This document shows positions 23,155 to 34,339 of a stretch of 64,000 nt of DNA, piece after piece. A model generated the notes under the pieces. It saw only the letters and a program-made list of their open reading frames with translations. It did no database searches and was not told the DNA's origin. The translations under genes were made by a program, and so were the position numbers. Within the stretch, counting starts at the first letter, position 1, and each line of letters begins with the position of its first letter. Location of the stretch: positions 1 to 64,000 of the forward strand of contig JAKSZP010000010.1 of the NCBI GenBank assembly GCA_022478985.1. The letters run 5' to 3'. The stretch is from Massospora cicadina. Lineage: Eukaryota > Entomophthoromycota > Entomophthoromycetes > Entomophthorales > Entomophthoraceae.

Positions 23155-23618
23155 TGTCAGTCAATCACAAGTCCATTTGTGTAATAAGAGTGTATCAGTT
23201 CGAAATATGAACGAAAATAAGGACGAAATTGCCAAAAAAACCCTAGTCAATTCTCAGTGGAAGCCTTTGAACTGGGGCAATAAATTTGGTAATAATACTT
23301 GGCCCAATACCACGAAGTCAGGTAGTCAAATTGCGCCAACTATGCGGCGATTTCAGGGAGTCCATAGGAGGCTCTTCCCCAAGCCACGTCTAATCTAGTA
23401 CAAAGTAACTTGTGGAGACAAGCCCCTTTTATAGGTTCAGAGGGGGTCCAGCAAGGTGAAAATATTTTGCCGCCTCCTGATTGGACTAAATATATAAAAT
23501 CCCTTCCTCACAGGTTCATTTTCCCAGTTGTAGCTTCCCTATATGCCCTTGCATTGAAGCGAGGCAAGTCTCAACTGATCTGATAGGTCAAATCCCAATA
23601 TTCCCTAATTGATGTTAC
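23155..23618 (+). repeat. 3' LTR of element C, first part
   Basis: Starts TGTCAGTCAATC and includes the 'cccttttataggttcagagggggtcc' block. It is interrupted at 23618 by element D. The last five bases, GTTAC, are D's target duplication. Confidence 0.85.
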
Positions 23619-24359
23619 TGTAGGAATCCAGCTGATTGTTGCTCACTGGTGCTTAGCTGCTGACTTCCACAAAGGTTTTAATAAATTAATTAAAAATCAG
23701 CACTACTTTAAAAACTTGGTCTTTTATAGTTTTTATTAGCAGCGCAGGGTAACAAGGAAAAAACTATCCCCTCAATATCCAACTTATCCATATTTTAACT
23801 GTATTAAGTTCAGAAAGAATTTAATAGATTTTCAGAATGCTTGTTACCTTCTGAATTAGAATATATGAAAAGGTAGCCTATCAACAACTCGGAATACTCA
23901 CTTAGCTTAGGCTGGCTGATGGATGGGAAAATAGGTTTAGACGAACGTACCCATGGGGTAGCAATTTAATATTTCAGCCAATCCCCATTGGCTAAAATTC
24001 TTTCACCTTGGGGGACCTCCGCCACCTTATAAAAGGGGTGGTCCCCTCTAAGGTGTTTGAAGGAGATTGGGCTTGGCAGGGCGAGGACCCACCGATGGGC
24101 TTTCCCAGGATCTGCCACAGGGTCAGAGTAATCTGACTGCTCAATTTTGTGTTTTTCCCCTCTAATATTCAAAATGGTGTTACCCTGATTAGCATGGTTC
24201 CACCGAGAATTGACCAGGGTCTTTTGGTCAAGACTATCATTATCTTTTAAATTGTTTAATTTAGCATTGGAAACTTGTAAATGGCCAACATTTCCACTTA
24301 TAAGCTGAATATAACCCAGAACATTCTTATTTTTTAGCTGTGATGGCAAATGTCTGGCA
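23619..24359 (-). repeat. 3' LTR of element D
   Basis: On the minus strand: TGCCAGACATTTGCC...GGATTCCTACA. The polypurine tract CTTAAGGGGGGCGA (24360-24373) abuts it. Confidence 0.9.
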
Positions 24360-24373
24360 TCGCCCCCCTTAAG

Positions 24374-25700
24374 AATGTTGGGGGAGAATTAGGCCATAAG
24401 AAATGGCCATGTACGCGATTAATGGTGATACACGTAGCTAAATATTTGATAAATACTCATTTCCTCTCTTACACGTGATGGTGAAGGGACCCTCCCAAAT
24501 TAATCCAAGCTTACCGCTTTTAGTAGTGATGCGGTTATGGTATTATAATACCATATCAGATACTTGTAATGTAGGCAGGGGGTACGTAGCTCATTGGCAG
24601 TCTGTTCTTCTTTAGTTACCGTTTTTGCTAAATTAGTTATAGCCTCAAATTGGATCTGATGATGCGCTATGCCAATTTGTGCATGACTTTCTTGGGTTCC
24701 TCAACTTTAGAGGAGAATACATCTTTAACTAAAAGAGCAGGTATTCCTGGTTCCCGTCCATACAAGACTCAGAATGGGGACATTTTCTAGATCTGATGGT
24801 AGTTAATTTGGTATTCCATAAGAGCACTGGGTAAGAATTGATCCCAGTGAAGAGAATCAGAGGAGGCCATTTTTCGTAGAATGGAAACCAAGGTTCCATT
24901 GGCTCTTTCCATGGTTCCATTTGTGGAGGGATTATATGGATCCTCGGATTTTTTCTAGGATCTCATAGATGTGGCCAGGATTTTGACTGCTCTGGAGGTG
25001 AAGTTCTTCCCATTATTGCAGAGTAGTACTTGGGGACAGCCTTGTCAAGAGAGAAAGTTTTGATGTGAAAAGGTGGCTGTGGACTTGGCCGTTTGAGCAG
25101 GAAGAGCCACGGCTACCACCCACTTAGTGAAATGATCAATAGCTACTAGAATAAACTTGTTCCCACTATTAGTCTGAGGAAGGGGACCTACCATATCCAA
25201 AATTATGGTGTGGAACGGTTATTAAGGGGTGGTGAGTTGATACTGGCATCTAGTCTTGAAACCAGATTGCTTCTTACACGTTAAGCAAGCTTCCAAGATG
25301 TCAACGATAGATTTCATCATTCCATCTTAATAGTACCGATCCTTGATCCACTCATAAGTTTTCTTTGCCCCTCCATGCCCTAGAGTGGAGTGAGCTTCTA
25401 GGATAGCATGTATGCATTCTGAGGGTCAAAGGTAAGGCAGCCATTTTGCCCTCAGCTGCTTATACAACTTCCCATTCTCCACTTTTGCTTTACAGGAGTT
25501 CTGGGATAACATTTTCTGGACATGCTCATCCTCATCCTCCCATTCATTGAGGTCATTAAAGGTCATGTAACCTCTCCGCCTCATTATTATCCAAGTGAAG
25601 GACTAGCAGCCAAGTCAACCCATCAACATTCATGTGACATGTCCCAGCACGGTGTTCAATCTTCATGTCATAAGGCTGGAGCTTTAGAGCCCAGCGAGCT
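24374..25700 (-). pseudogene. pol: Element D integrase
   Basis: Around 24880-25040 the minus strand reads LLCNNGKNFTSRAV, where element C has DNGKNFT, so the second catalytic Asp is Asn. The Glu-containing block TMERANGTLVSILRK remains. Upstream fragments correspond to the zinc-binding N-terminus and the first Asp region. Confidence 0.8.
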
Positions 25701-26200
25701 AATTGGCCAGTAGGATCTTCCATGTTCTGTGGTCACTTGACAAAGCGTGGTCCATAACTACAGTGAAGGTGGTCCTATAACTGAAAGGGCGGTAGTGCTT
25801 TATGGCTGACAGAAAAGTAAGGCACTCCTTCTCCATTACACTGTAGCTGCTTTCTGCCTTTGACAGCATCTTACTAAAATAGGATACAGGATGATCTACA
25901 CCGTTTTCATCTAATTAGGGTAAGATGGCCCCAACGGCATAGTCCAAGGCATCAGTAGATAAGATGAAGGTTGTTATAATCTGGGTGCCATAGGATAGGC
26001 GTTGTTTCAGCAGTTGCTTCAGTGCCTTGAAAGCGACCTTTGTTCCTTACCTCACTGAAAAGGAGTGTTCTTGTTCAATAGACGGACAAGAGGCTCGCTA
26101 AGCTGGGCAAACTTAGGTACAAACTGATAGTAATAACCCATCATCCCTAGAAATACCTAAATATCTCTTTAATTTTTAGGAGGATACATTTTTGAGATCG
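25701..26200 (-). pseudogene. pol: Element D RNase H
   Basis: Minus-strand fragments match element C's RNase H (the TEKE-like 'YSVMEKE' region near 25830 and the 'YRPF' region near 25790). The N-terminal Asp block around 25930-25980 is interrupted by stops. Confidence 0.7.
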
Positions 26201-27100
26201 CTTCAACCTTATCTTGGATTGGTTGAATTCCTTTTGAGAAATGAAATGTCTAAGGAAATCTAGTTTCTTTTGAAAGAAAGTAAACTTTGAGGGCTTTAAC
26301 TTGATATAACTTATGTAGCCGTTTAAACACCTCCTTCAGGTAATCAAGATGTTCATTAAAAGTTTTTGAGAACACCATTATGTCATTAAGGTAGACAATT
26401 ATGTAATTTGACTTTAAGTCCTGCATAATATGGTCCATCGCACGCTGGAAAATTTCAGGTGTGTTACACAACCCTTGAGGTAATTAGGTTGGTTGGAAGA
26501 ACCCTAGCAACAAATAAGAGCACTTTTCTCCTGGTCTTAAGGGGAAAGGTCCATTTGCCAATAGCCGCTAGCTAAGTCCATGGCGAAAAGAAGTTAGAGC
26601 CAGAAAGCTGGTCTAGGAAGTCATCAATGCAAGGTAGAGGATAGCTACCCTTTTGTGAGGTTATTTAACTTGCAGTAGTTCATGAATATCCAATAACCTC
26701 CATTTAATTTTTTATTAGCAATAGGGGAGTAGACCAAGGGTTTTGTGAAGGAACTAGCAGCCCACTTCTAGTAATGGCTGAAGCTCTTTCCTCATTTGCT
26801 GTTCCTCTACCTTTGACTTGCAATAAAATTTGAATAAATAGTATGTGCATCACCCACATCGATGGAGTGGTAACAGCCCTTTATGTGGCCATAGTCATTA
26901 TCTGATTTAAAGAAAATATTTCTATAGTCATCAAGGAGAGTGTGAACTTTCTCCAGCTCATCTAGGGTCAGCTTGTCTGAGATATTGACGTTGGGTAAGG
27001 TACATACCAGGCTATACGTTGGCAGGCCCATATCCATTATAGAACCAATGGAGTGAATTTGTTCAATGTCCCCCACAGGAACTAACAAGCCTTTGCCAAT
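26201..27100 (-). pseudogene. pol: Element D reverse transcriptase and linker
   Basis: 26471-26250 encodes FQRAMDHIMQDLKSN and YLNDIMVFSKTFNEHLDYLK (YLDD changed to YLND). 27088-26807 encodes the linker GSIMDMGLPTYSLVCTLPNV and LDELEKVHTLLDDYRNIF, which matches element C. Confidence 0.82.
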
Positions 27101-27850
27101 CTCCTGGTGTTTTTTACAACTATGTCCTTTGAGGTGAGGTTCACTAATAGCAAAGTAATGGCCTTTGGTAAGATGGGTCTAGTATGCCAGGCAATATCCG
27201 AGGCTCAAGGACTGATGCCCTTAATACTTATGAAGTGCAACAAACAGTGGCGTGGGATTTGAAACGTGACTTTTGTGTCAACCACTCGTTGTTTATCAGG
27301 CTTAATAAGACCTCGACTGTAGCATAAAAAAAGAACCTTCCCTAGCATCCACTAAATCAGGCAATTTCTTTATGTTGCGCTCAGAAGTGGTATAAGACAA
27401 AGGTATAACTGAGGGGAGTATTCGACCAGGCAAGAGTATTCATGTTTGATGGGTTCTTTATTGCTTAAAGAATAACGGAACTTCATATTTTGAGTAACGA
27501 GAGGAAAGCTTGCTTCATGTTGAGTATTCCCTTATAATCAATCATAATTTGAGTACTGACGAGCATATCATACGCGTTGTTATACAAAGCCACAGCAGGG
27601 GCTGATAAAATAAGCTTCCCAATTCAAATGGTAAGGAAAGAGTATGCCCCAATTGCACAGGTATTATTGGGGCCTGCAGTACCAAATTCTTGCATGTAAT
27701 CCAAGTCAGGCGCTAGTTTTATCTTTTGATAAGCTTAGTGGACATCACGTTAACTGGGGAGCCAGTGTCCAGGATGTCCAGTATTCGGAATTTTTGAATG
27801 ACCACTTCAACCTTGGTAAGTGTTCTCCCAAAGTTAGGGGACAAAGCCAA
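27101..27850 (-). pseudogene. pol: Element D protease
   Basis: Around 27740-27780 the minus strand reads DILDTGSPVNV, an intact aspartic protease motif. The adjoining region is frameshifted. Confidence 0.7.
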
Positions 27851-29058
27851 GACCTCCTTGAGCTGAAATTGTGGAGGTTAATCTATGAGCAGTCTCAGGG
27901 TATCTATAATGATGGATTTTATGGTATGGACCCGTTAAAGGGTTTGATTCAAGCCAGAAAAGAACTCATCACCATCGCTGGCAGCATCAATAATTTTTGG
28001 GCACCATAATACTTGTTTGAGGTAGGTTTCCTCAGCTATGATGGTTTCATCTACTTTTTCAGCGTTCAACTGATCAGGAACCTCCACTTCTGCGGAAGCT
28101 CCTAATAAATAGTAGCCTACATAATCACCCCCTCATATACATCCCCAAAGTATTCTCCACAACTGGCATAGCCGCGATTGAGGTAGGGGAGACGGCCACA
28201 GAAGATTTGATAGCCTTTGCGCGCGTTTATCAGCTTATCTGGATGGAAAGACACAGCGGCTTTGGTAAGCATTAGCAGGATTATGGTATTAGCTTCCTTA
28301 CAGGGCTCTGAATTATAGGAGGTAGTGATATCAGTTGTGAATTGCACTGAAGAAGCAGGTTTCACTGGGGTAGGTACAGGTGTCTCACCCCCAACTGTTC
28401 TACAGGGTAAGCTCCTCAACAATTAGAACTGAAGATTCCACCTCAGCTTCATGTATTGTTGCACATGAATGAAAATCAGCAACGTCTAGCAGAGCCTCCT
28501 TTTGTTGCAGATGACTTTGAAGTAGCATTTCACTGAAATGATATGTTGGGCTAGAGAAGATTGAGAAGCTAACCCAGTTAACATGACAGCGATAGCAACA
28601 TCTATGGTTAACATGTTAGACGTTGAAAACCTTTGTGCAGTGAGGTAAAATTGGTTAGCAAAAGCAGCAGGTGTTTTGTACTTGTACATGCGTAGACGCA
28701 TTAAGGCCTGTTTATCTCTGTTAAAACTTTGCTTACAAACAAATTAAGCTAAGAGAGACTCTTTAACCTCTGCCCAGGTTTGCAGATTATCCAGGGATGG
28801 GACTATCATTTCTTGTGCTAAACGACTCAAGCAAGAGAAGATGTGCTTGATTTTTTGTTTGTCCAATGAGTCTTGCATTACAGATTCATAGACATATAAG
28901 AACGAAGCTGTGATCCCTTCAACAGGGGTGAACTTTTCCTTAAGGGGAGTTTGTAAAGGCGCTGCTAAAACACCTTAGGACGGGATAAAACGCTTGCTAG
29001 TTGCTTTTATAAGAGCAATTATTTTTGGTGTACAGGGATCCCCTGTAGTGAGCACCAT
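27851..29058 (-). pseudogene. gag: Element D gag
   Basis: The frame starts at ATG in the PBS itself (MVLTTGDPCTPK). The capsid-like part includes TASFLYVYESVMQDSLDKQK, SCLSRLAQEMIVPSLDNLQT, RDKQALMRLRMYKY and FANQFYLTAQRFSTSNML. The tail near 28117-28422 is Pro/Thr-rich. At least two stops occur. Confidence 0.8.
29041..29057 (-). other. Primer-binding site of element D
   Basis: TGGTGCTCACTACAGGG on the minus strand, 3 nt from the LTR. This is the reference sequence for the PBS type shared in this window. Confidence 0.85.
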
Positions 29059-29060
29059 TT

Positions 29061-29803
29061 TGTAGGAATACAGCTGATTGTTGCTCGCTGGTGCTACGCT
29101 GATGGATTCCACAAAGATTTTAATAAATTAATTAAAAATTAACACTACTATATGTCTTGGTTTTTAATGGTTTCTATTTGCAGCGTGGGGGTAAAAAGAA
29201 GAAAAGGTCCCCTCAATATCCATCTGATCCATAAATAAACTGTATCAAGGGCAGAGGGAATTTAATAGTAAGTTCAGAATGGCTTGTTACCGTCTGAATT
29301 AGGATATATGAAAAGGTATCCTATGGACACTCAAAATACTAACTTAGCTTAGGCTAACCAGTGGATGGGAAGATAGATTAAGATAAAATGTACCCATGGG
29401 GTAGCTATTTAATATATTTCAGCCAATCCCTGTTGCTAAAATTCTTTCACCTTGGGGGACCTCCGCCACCCCAATAAAAGGGGTGATCCCCTCATAGATG
29501 TTTGTAGGAGATTGGGCGTGGCAGGGGAGAACCTGTCAATGGGCTCCCCAGGATCTGCCGTGGGGTTGGAGTAATCTGACTGCTCAATTCTGTGTTTTTT
29601 CCCCTCTAGTATTCAAAAATAAAGTTACCCTAATTATCAGGGTTACACCGAGAATTGACCAGGGTCTTTTGGTCAAGACTATAGTTATCTTTTAAATTGT
29701 TTAATTGAGCATTGCAAACTTGTAAATGACTGAAATTTCCTCTTTTCAGCTGAATTTACCCAGAACATTCTTATTTTTCAGCTGTGAGGGCAAATGTTCA
29801 ACA
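29061..29803 (-). repeat. 5' LTR of element D
   Basis: Direct partner of 23619-24359. On the minus strand: TGTTGAACATTTGCC...GTATTCCTACA. Confidence 0.9.
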
Positions 29804-29808
29804 GTTAC

Positions 29809-30029
29809 TAGGAAATATGGACTTTGAGCCTGGGCATTTATATACTAGCATTGACTTATTAAGAGTTCTCTTCTTATCCCCTCAACGCAAATAATAAAAT
29901 ATTTATAAAATCTTTTTTATAGTTTTAATGCTTAATTATTTTCTAAAAATAAGTGGTGTCAATCCCATAATTGTTGGGCTTTAGACAACCACCGCACCAG
30001 CAAGCTCAATAAAAGTCCAAAATCTAACA
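29809..30029 (+). repeat. 3' LTR of element C, second part
   Basis: Continues the C LTR after element D ('gactttgagcctgggcatttatata' corresponds to 'gcttcaagacccaagttaattta' in the 5' LTR) and ends AAATCTAACA. The end point is approximate. Confidence 0.65.
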
Positions 30030-31222
30030 CACCATATCGCCTTATGTCAAGCCAATCTCATTCATATTAACTTGTTGGCTTGGCCAATCTCACCCATTCT
30101 GCCATAACTTTTTAGGGCTTACCATCCAGTCATATCATAAACTCGTCATTACCCCCTTGACTGGACAATAAATTTCCTATTGTTATATGCCCAAATTAAA
30201 CTTTGCGTGCACTTGGTTAATAATCTGACTGCTCATGGGGTCCTTGATAGTATAAGCATCAACACATGTTTTCTCGATTATTTGAATGGACCAATCCAAA
30301 TGCTGGCCAATTTGTGCTTCTGACCAAACCCATGTTGGTCATGGAATAGAACCATGTCCCCATATAGAACTGAGCTAGCCTGCTACACCATACCTGATTG
30401 GCAGCCTGATTCTTTATCTTCTTGGATAAGCTGATTAAGTATGCTTCAGTTTGCAGTTTGATCAGCATATTTGTTAATTTGATCAAGTAGCTTTGAGGAT
30501 CCATTTTTCCAGCATCTTCCATGCAGGAATAGAGCAGTGCGAGTAGATATGGCTGCCTTCCATATAGTAACTGAAAAGGACTCTTTCCTGTTGCTTAGTT
30601 ATAGCTGATGTTGTAGACAAAGACAGTGGTGGATAGGAGGGTACCCTGATCAGAGGGTCTATCCATTATCAGCTTATGGAGTATATTCACCAGTGTCCCA
30701 TTGACCCATTTGAGCATACCGTTGGATTTTGGGTGATATGGGGTCATTAGAACTCTGCAGATGGCTATTAGTTTGTTGTGCTAGGGAAGAATGTGTGAGG
30801 TTAATTTAATCTCATAGTCAGTAAATGATGAACTGAGGACAGCCATGTCACTGAATTACACATTCCATCACAAACTTAGCCACCTTGACCGCCCCCAGGT
30901 TGTGTATTGCCATGCCTTAACTCACCTGGTCATATGGTCAATCGCCACCAAAATATACTTGCACTGATTGGCTCCAGTTGGCAGGGGCCCCATGACATCA
31001 ATAGAAACCATATGCCAAGCAAAGTGAGGTTATACTAACCGGTATGAATTCTTTTGGTGGAATGGCTTCTCTATTTAACACAGTAACAGCAGGATACTTT
31101 TTCCATGTCAAAGTACATGATTTCTCAGTCATACCAAGATCGCAACAAATCCAGGGTCTTATATACTTTCACCATGTCCAACTTCTTGGTGTGTGCTCAT
31201 GATAATATTTTGTGGTGATGTT
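30030..31222 (-). pseudogene. pol: E1: LTR stub and integrase of an E-family gypsy element
   Basis: An LTR stub ends at about 30148, next to polypurine CAAGGGGGTAA. The integrase is read on the minus strand from about 31220. It has a zinc-domain His region (THQEVGHGE), the first Asp (VSIDVMGPLPTGANQ), a degenerate second Asp block, Glu changed to Lys (NGMLKWVNGTLV, against NGMVEQVNGTLV in E2), then the C-terminal LIKLQTEAYLISLSKK and ANQVW. The sequence is cut at 31222 by the E3 LTR. Confidence 0.78.
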
Positions 31223-31903
31223 AAGAGAGTGTCTGTAATTCTCCAGTTCATAGAGAGGTGGTGCGCGGTGCACAACCACAGTGCCAGGAAACTCGTTGTC
31301 AGTATTAGAGGGAGTATAGCCCTGAAGGGGGTGCTAGAGCTAACGTAACATAAGGCAAGAGTATTTAACATAGTATATATTAATAAGGAGCGAAAAAACA
31401 ACAAGAATTGTGTGGACCCAATGAGGAGTCCATATCCAAGCGGTGATCTATTCTGGAGGGCTTGGGTACATCAGTCTGGAGGTGACCTGGGAAGCCCAGT
31501 GGTGCACCAGCTGAGATCGTTAAATTTGTGCAAAGAAAATGGCAAATGTTATTGGGGACCTCCTCAAAGAGATCTGCGCACAGGTTCACTCAAGTTAGCA
31601 TATATAAAAACAGAATTAATGGTATTTATTTAAAAAGAAGACAATCAACGAGGAAGGTTGGTCTCAAAGAATCATATTTGAACAAAAGCGGGGGAATCAT
31701 TGATCAGTGAAAGTGATGCTAAGCCCAGGTGCACCAATAAGTGCACACTACCATCTTACAGGGTACTATACTTCAAAATCGACCAGAACAATTGATTAAT
31801 TGAAGTTGAGGCCAACCCAAGTTAGAAATTTCATAAATTGCATGGGTTTTGAACCCTGTTCATTGAGTAACCAAATAGAATCATCATTATTTAAATGGTA
31901 ACA
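31223..31903 (-). repeat. 3' LTR of E3
   Basis: Shares 'gagagtgtctgtaattctccag...' through '...gattaattgaagtt' with 38345-38927. I place its minus-strand start at TGTTACC (31903), preceded by the purine-rich AGCAGAAAGAGGACA. That boundary is inferred. Confidence 0.72.
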
Positions 31904-31991
31904 TGTCCTCTTTCTGCTCGGTATAACTTTCTGAACCAAATTACACAAATTTATAAAACAAATTGAATTTGCCCGTAGTAGTTTTTCTCCA

Positions 31992-33705
31992 ATGTCCTCT
32001 GATTCTCTGCTAACTGCTCCAGCGTGGGGCAGCGGCAAAACTCCCCCGTCATTTTCCATCTGGCAGGAAAATGCACTTGGACTGGTTCACCCAGTCTTTC
32101 CAAACCCATGGGATGATTTGTTCCTCCCAAGGACCTCGACGCCCACCTTGCTCATACCCAAGTGGTACCTTGCTGCCCCCTGGTGCTCCCCTGGAGCAAC
32201 ATGCGCTATGGCCTAAGGGTCAAATATGGGAAACTATACCCATACCATGACCAAGCCATTATTGAAATGGCACAGGCGGTGATGACACCTAGTGGCTTTA
32301 TCAATTTCTGCCCCTACAAGGGGTATTTTGACCTCAGCTTCACCTGACAAGCTGATGCTGCCACTGCAGCAACTGTGCCCCTGGTATTCCAGGGCACCCC
32401 TCTCCCCACAACTTGGACTTGGCTCCCAGCGGACACCACTTTGGTGGTCCAGTTTTCTGGCCTGCCCACCCACCTCCCCCCTGAAGTGCTCCACTGGGAG
32501 CTGATGGACAGTTTGGCAGCCTATGGCTCCAACCCCATCTTACAATTTGTGGTCCCAAATGGGGCCACACGACTTTCTGGGCCTTTGGCATATGCCACAA
32601 TAAGCCCTGAATTTACTAAAATTGCAGTGGCAATTCTGCCACGCATCAATATTCCCTCAGCGCTTGACCATCCGTTTTGGGCCCATGTTGAGGGCGGGCG
32701 GATGATCTTTCCATCATGTTTTAAGTCAGACCACTCAAAACGCAAGTGCCCCTACTCAACCACTTCAGATGGATCGGATGACTCATCCGCTGACCTCCAA
32801 TCTGCTGCCCACCCTGAACAATTTCAAGCATGGGGAACAATCCTACCTCCTCCACCCCCAAAGCCTGTTGCTGCAGCTACACCTGCAGCCACCAATCAGC
32901 CTCCTCCTCACCCAAATGCCATAAATAATTCCTCCAATCAAGCATCAGATTGGATCCCAGTTTGATCCCATGCTTCCACAGTTGAATTAAACAAACCTCA
33001 ACTGTACGCTGATTCCCCAATCCAATTCAACCAAAACCCATGGTAATTATTGGCTGTAATTGACGAATCTGGTAACGTCGTTGATGAACTGTCACTGCAA
33101 GTCAAAAGGTTCTGTAATGCAGAATGGGATGCAAAATTCCCGCCTTGGAAATATGCCCCACAACCTAATGCTTAACCATTCTACAGCGACCACCAGCTTA
33201 CAGTAGAAGCAGCCTCCACACCAGATTGCCATCTGCTCTACAAAGCTGCCGCCAAATCTGTGGCTGCGCTCGCAGGAGGAATTCCACCTCCCATTATCCC
33301 CAAAGATCTTACTACAAAAAGTAAGATCAATATGAAAACTCTACACAAAAACGTCACTGAAGCCATCCAGAATGTGGTAACAGTAGCATGGAATCCGAAA
33401 GCAAAAATAACCTGAACCAACATTTCCACATTTATTAAACTCCCAGATTCTCGCCTCAAAGCTGAAGATGCTTTGGCCAAATACATCGTTGCCATTATGA
33501 TGGCTGGCAACTATTTGGAAGTTCCAGTCATCAAGTATATCAGACCCCATGCCACTGATGCCCCCACACCCTTACTATCTACCTTAACATGCACCCTACT
33601 CTGGGATGAGATGGATGCAGCTGAAGATGAGCCCCCGATCCCCCTCCCCCATCCACCATGGAGGGATAGCAGTATTCAGTGCCCACCTGGTTGGATATTT
33701 TGATA
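31992..33705 (+). pseudogene. Antisense accessory ORF of E3, LINE ORF1-like RNA-binding protein
   Basis: The plus-strand ORF starts MSSDSLLTAPAWGSG (31992). It shifts frame near 32200 and 32345, then is open from 32375 to 32965. After a short gap it runs in pieces (33060-33175, 33180-33411 and on) to a stop at 33705. Visible parts: about 30 residues after 32375, an RRM-like segment (TTLVVQFSGLPTHLPPEV and SGPLAYATIS); then DHPFWAHVEGG and a knuckle FPSCFKSDHSKRKCP (CxxCx4Hx4C with the first Cys changed to Phe); then a Pro/Ala-rich linker; then an unrecognised C-terminal domain of about 200 residues. The LINE ORF1 in this window has the same HPFW-plus-knuckle order. It runs opposite to E3 pol. 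It is either a captured accessory gene or a buried LINE fragment; the lack of ORF2 and the fit between pol and LTR favour the former. Confidence 0.75.
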
Positions 33706-34150
33706 GGTATGATTCAATCGATCTGTCCATTTTGGACATTTTGTTTGAATGATTTTTTATTATTATGATAATTAGTTTTAGTTTGGTAATGTCCATCCCC
33801 TGGTCAGCTTACCTCAGTTTAATAAAATAAATGGTAACCTGTCCATTTTAACGCCATTGCTGTTACAATGGCCAGGCAACTCGCACTTCTTTCTGAACCA
33901 ATCTGGCATATCTGGCTTGCACCAAGTGTTGGTTCAAGGTGTGCTTTAAGTCAGGAAGGTGCTGCAACATAACCTTTTGAGCCTTCTGACGCTCAGCATT
34001 GACTTTGCTGTTGGTTTCCTCAATTAAGTTATGCAAACATGACATTATCCTCTCCTCTAATATGGGATCCATCCCCATCCAGGGCCATTTACCAAGGAAA
34101 AGTTTTTGTGAGAAGGTGCCAAATTCATGGCAGAAATGGCTTGCTTAGAC
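33706..34150 (-). other. E3 spacer with short coiled-coil-like ORF
   Basis: Between the antisense stop and the chromodomain lies a minus-strand 71-codon ORF (34078-33863). It is rich in Glu/Lys/Gln (LEERIMSCLHNLIEETNSKV) and may be a tail of the Pol polyprotein. Function unknown. Confidence 0.4.
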
Positions 34151-34339
34151 TTAAAACAAAAATTTAAGGAAACTCTTGTGGAATGCTTCAATTAAGTCTT
34201 GGGCATGGGAACAGTCCCGCGCTGGAACCCAACTGTTCTCCTCTGCATCAAATCTCTTCCAGGATACAAAATACTCAAGTCTTCTTCTTACATGACGAGA
34301 GTCTACAATCTCCTCCACTTTCTCACTCTGGCGCCCCAT
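34151..34339 (-). pseudogene. pol: E3 chromodomain (C-terminus of Pol)
   Basis: VEEIVDSRHVRRRLEYFVSW followed by KRFDAEENSWVPARD is the classic chromodomain pattern (usually EILDSR..RGK.EYLVKWKGY..EENTWEP). Such domains at the integrase end guide chromoviruses to histone-marked chromatin. Confidence 0.9.

Larger units (their letters stand above)
23619..29803 (-). mobile_element. Ty3/Gypsy retrotransposon D (C/D family), nested in C
   Basis: A 6.2-kb minus-strand element with two LTRs of about 742 bp (23619-24359 and 29061-29803) and a perfect TSD, GTTAC (23614-23618 and 29804-29808). It carries PBS, gag, protease, RT, RNase H, integrase and polypurine tract. No antisense ORF comparable to those in A, B or E3 is present. 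Confidence 0.92.
17288..30029 (+). mobile_element. Ty3/Gypsy retrotransposon C (C/D family), split by element D
   Basis: A plus-strand element with 5' LTR (17288-18035), PBS, gag, protease, RT, RNase H, integrase and polypurine tract. Its 3' LTR is divided into 23155-23618 and 29809-30029 by the nested element D. No clear 5-bp TSD is seen (CTCAC on the left, CACCA on the right), and the right end is inferred from LTR alignment only. Confidence 0.85.

Noticed and set aside
17283..30034. 5-bp TSD for element C
   Set aside because: CTCAC and CACCA do not match, and the right LTR end is uncertain.
31835..31875. GGGTTCAAAACCC as a pol III B box / second SINE
   Set aside because: It is a palindrome within the E3 LTR region, without an A box, tail or TSD.
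32234..32745. Minus-strand ORFs over the E3 antisense gene
   Set aside because: The plus-strand frame has the zinc knuckle and RRM-like pattern and is longer; the minus-strand frames show nothing.
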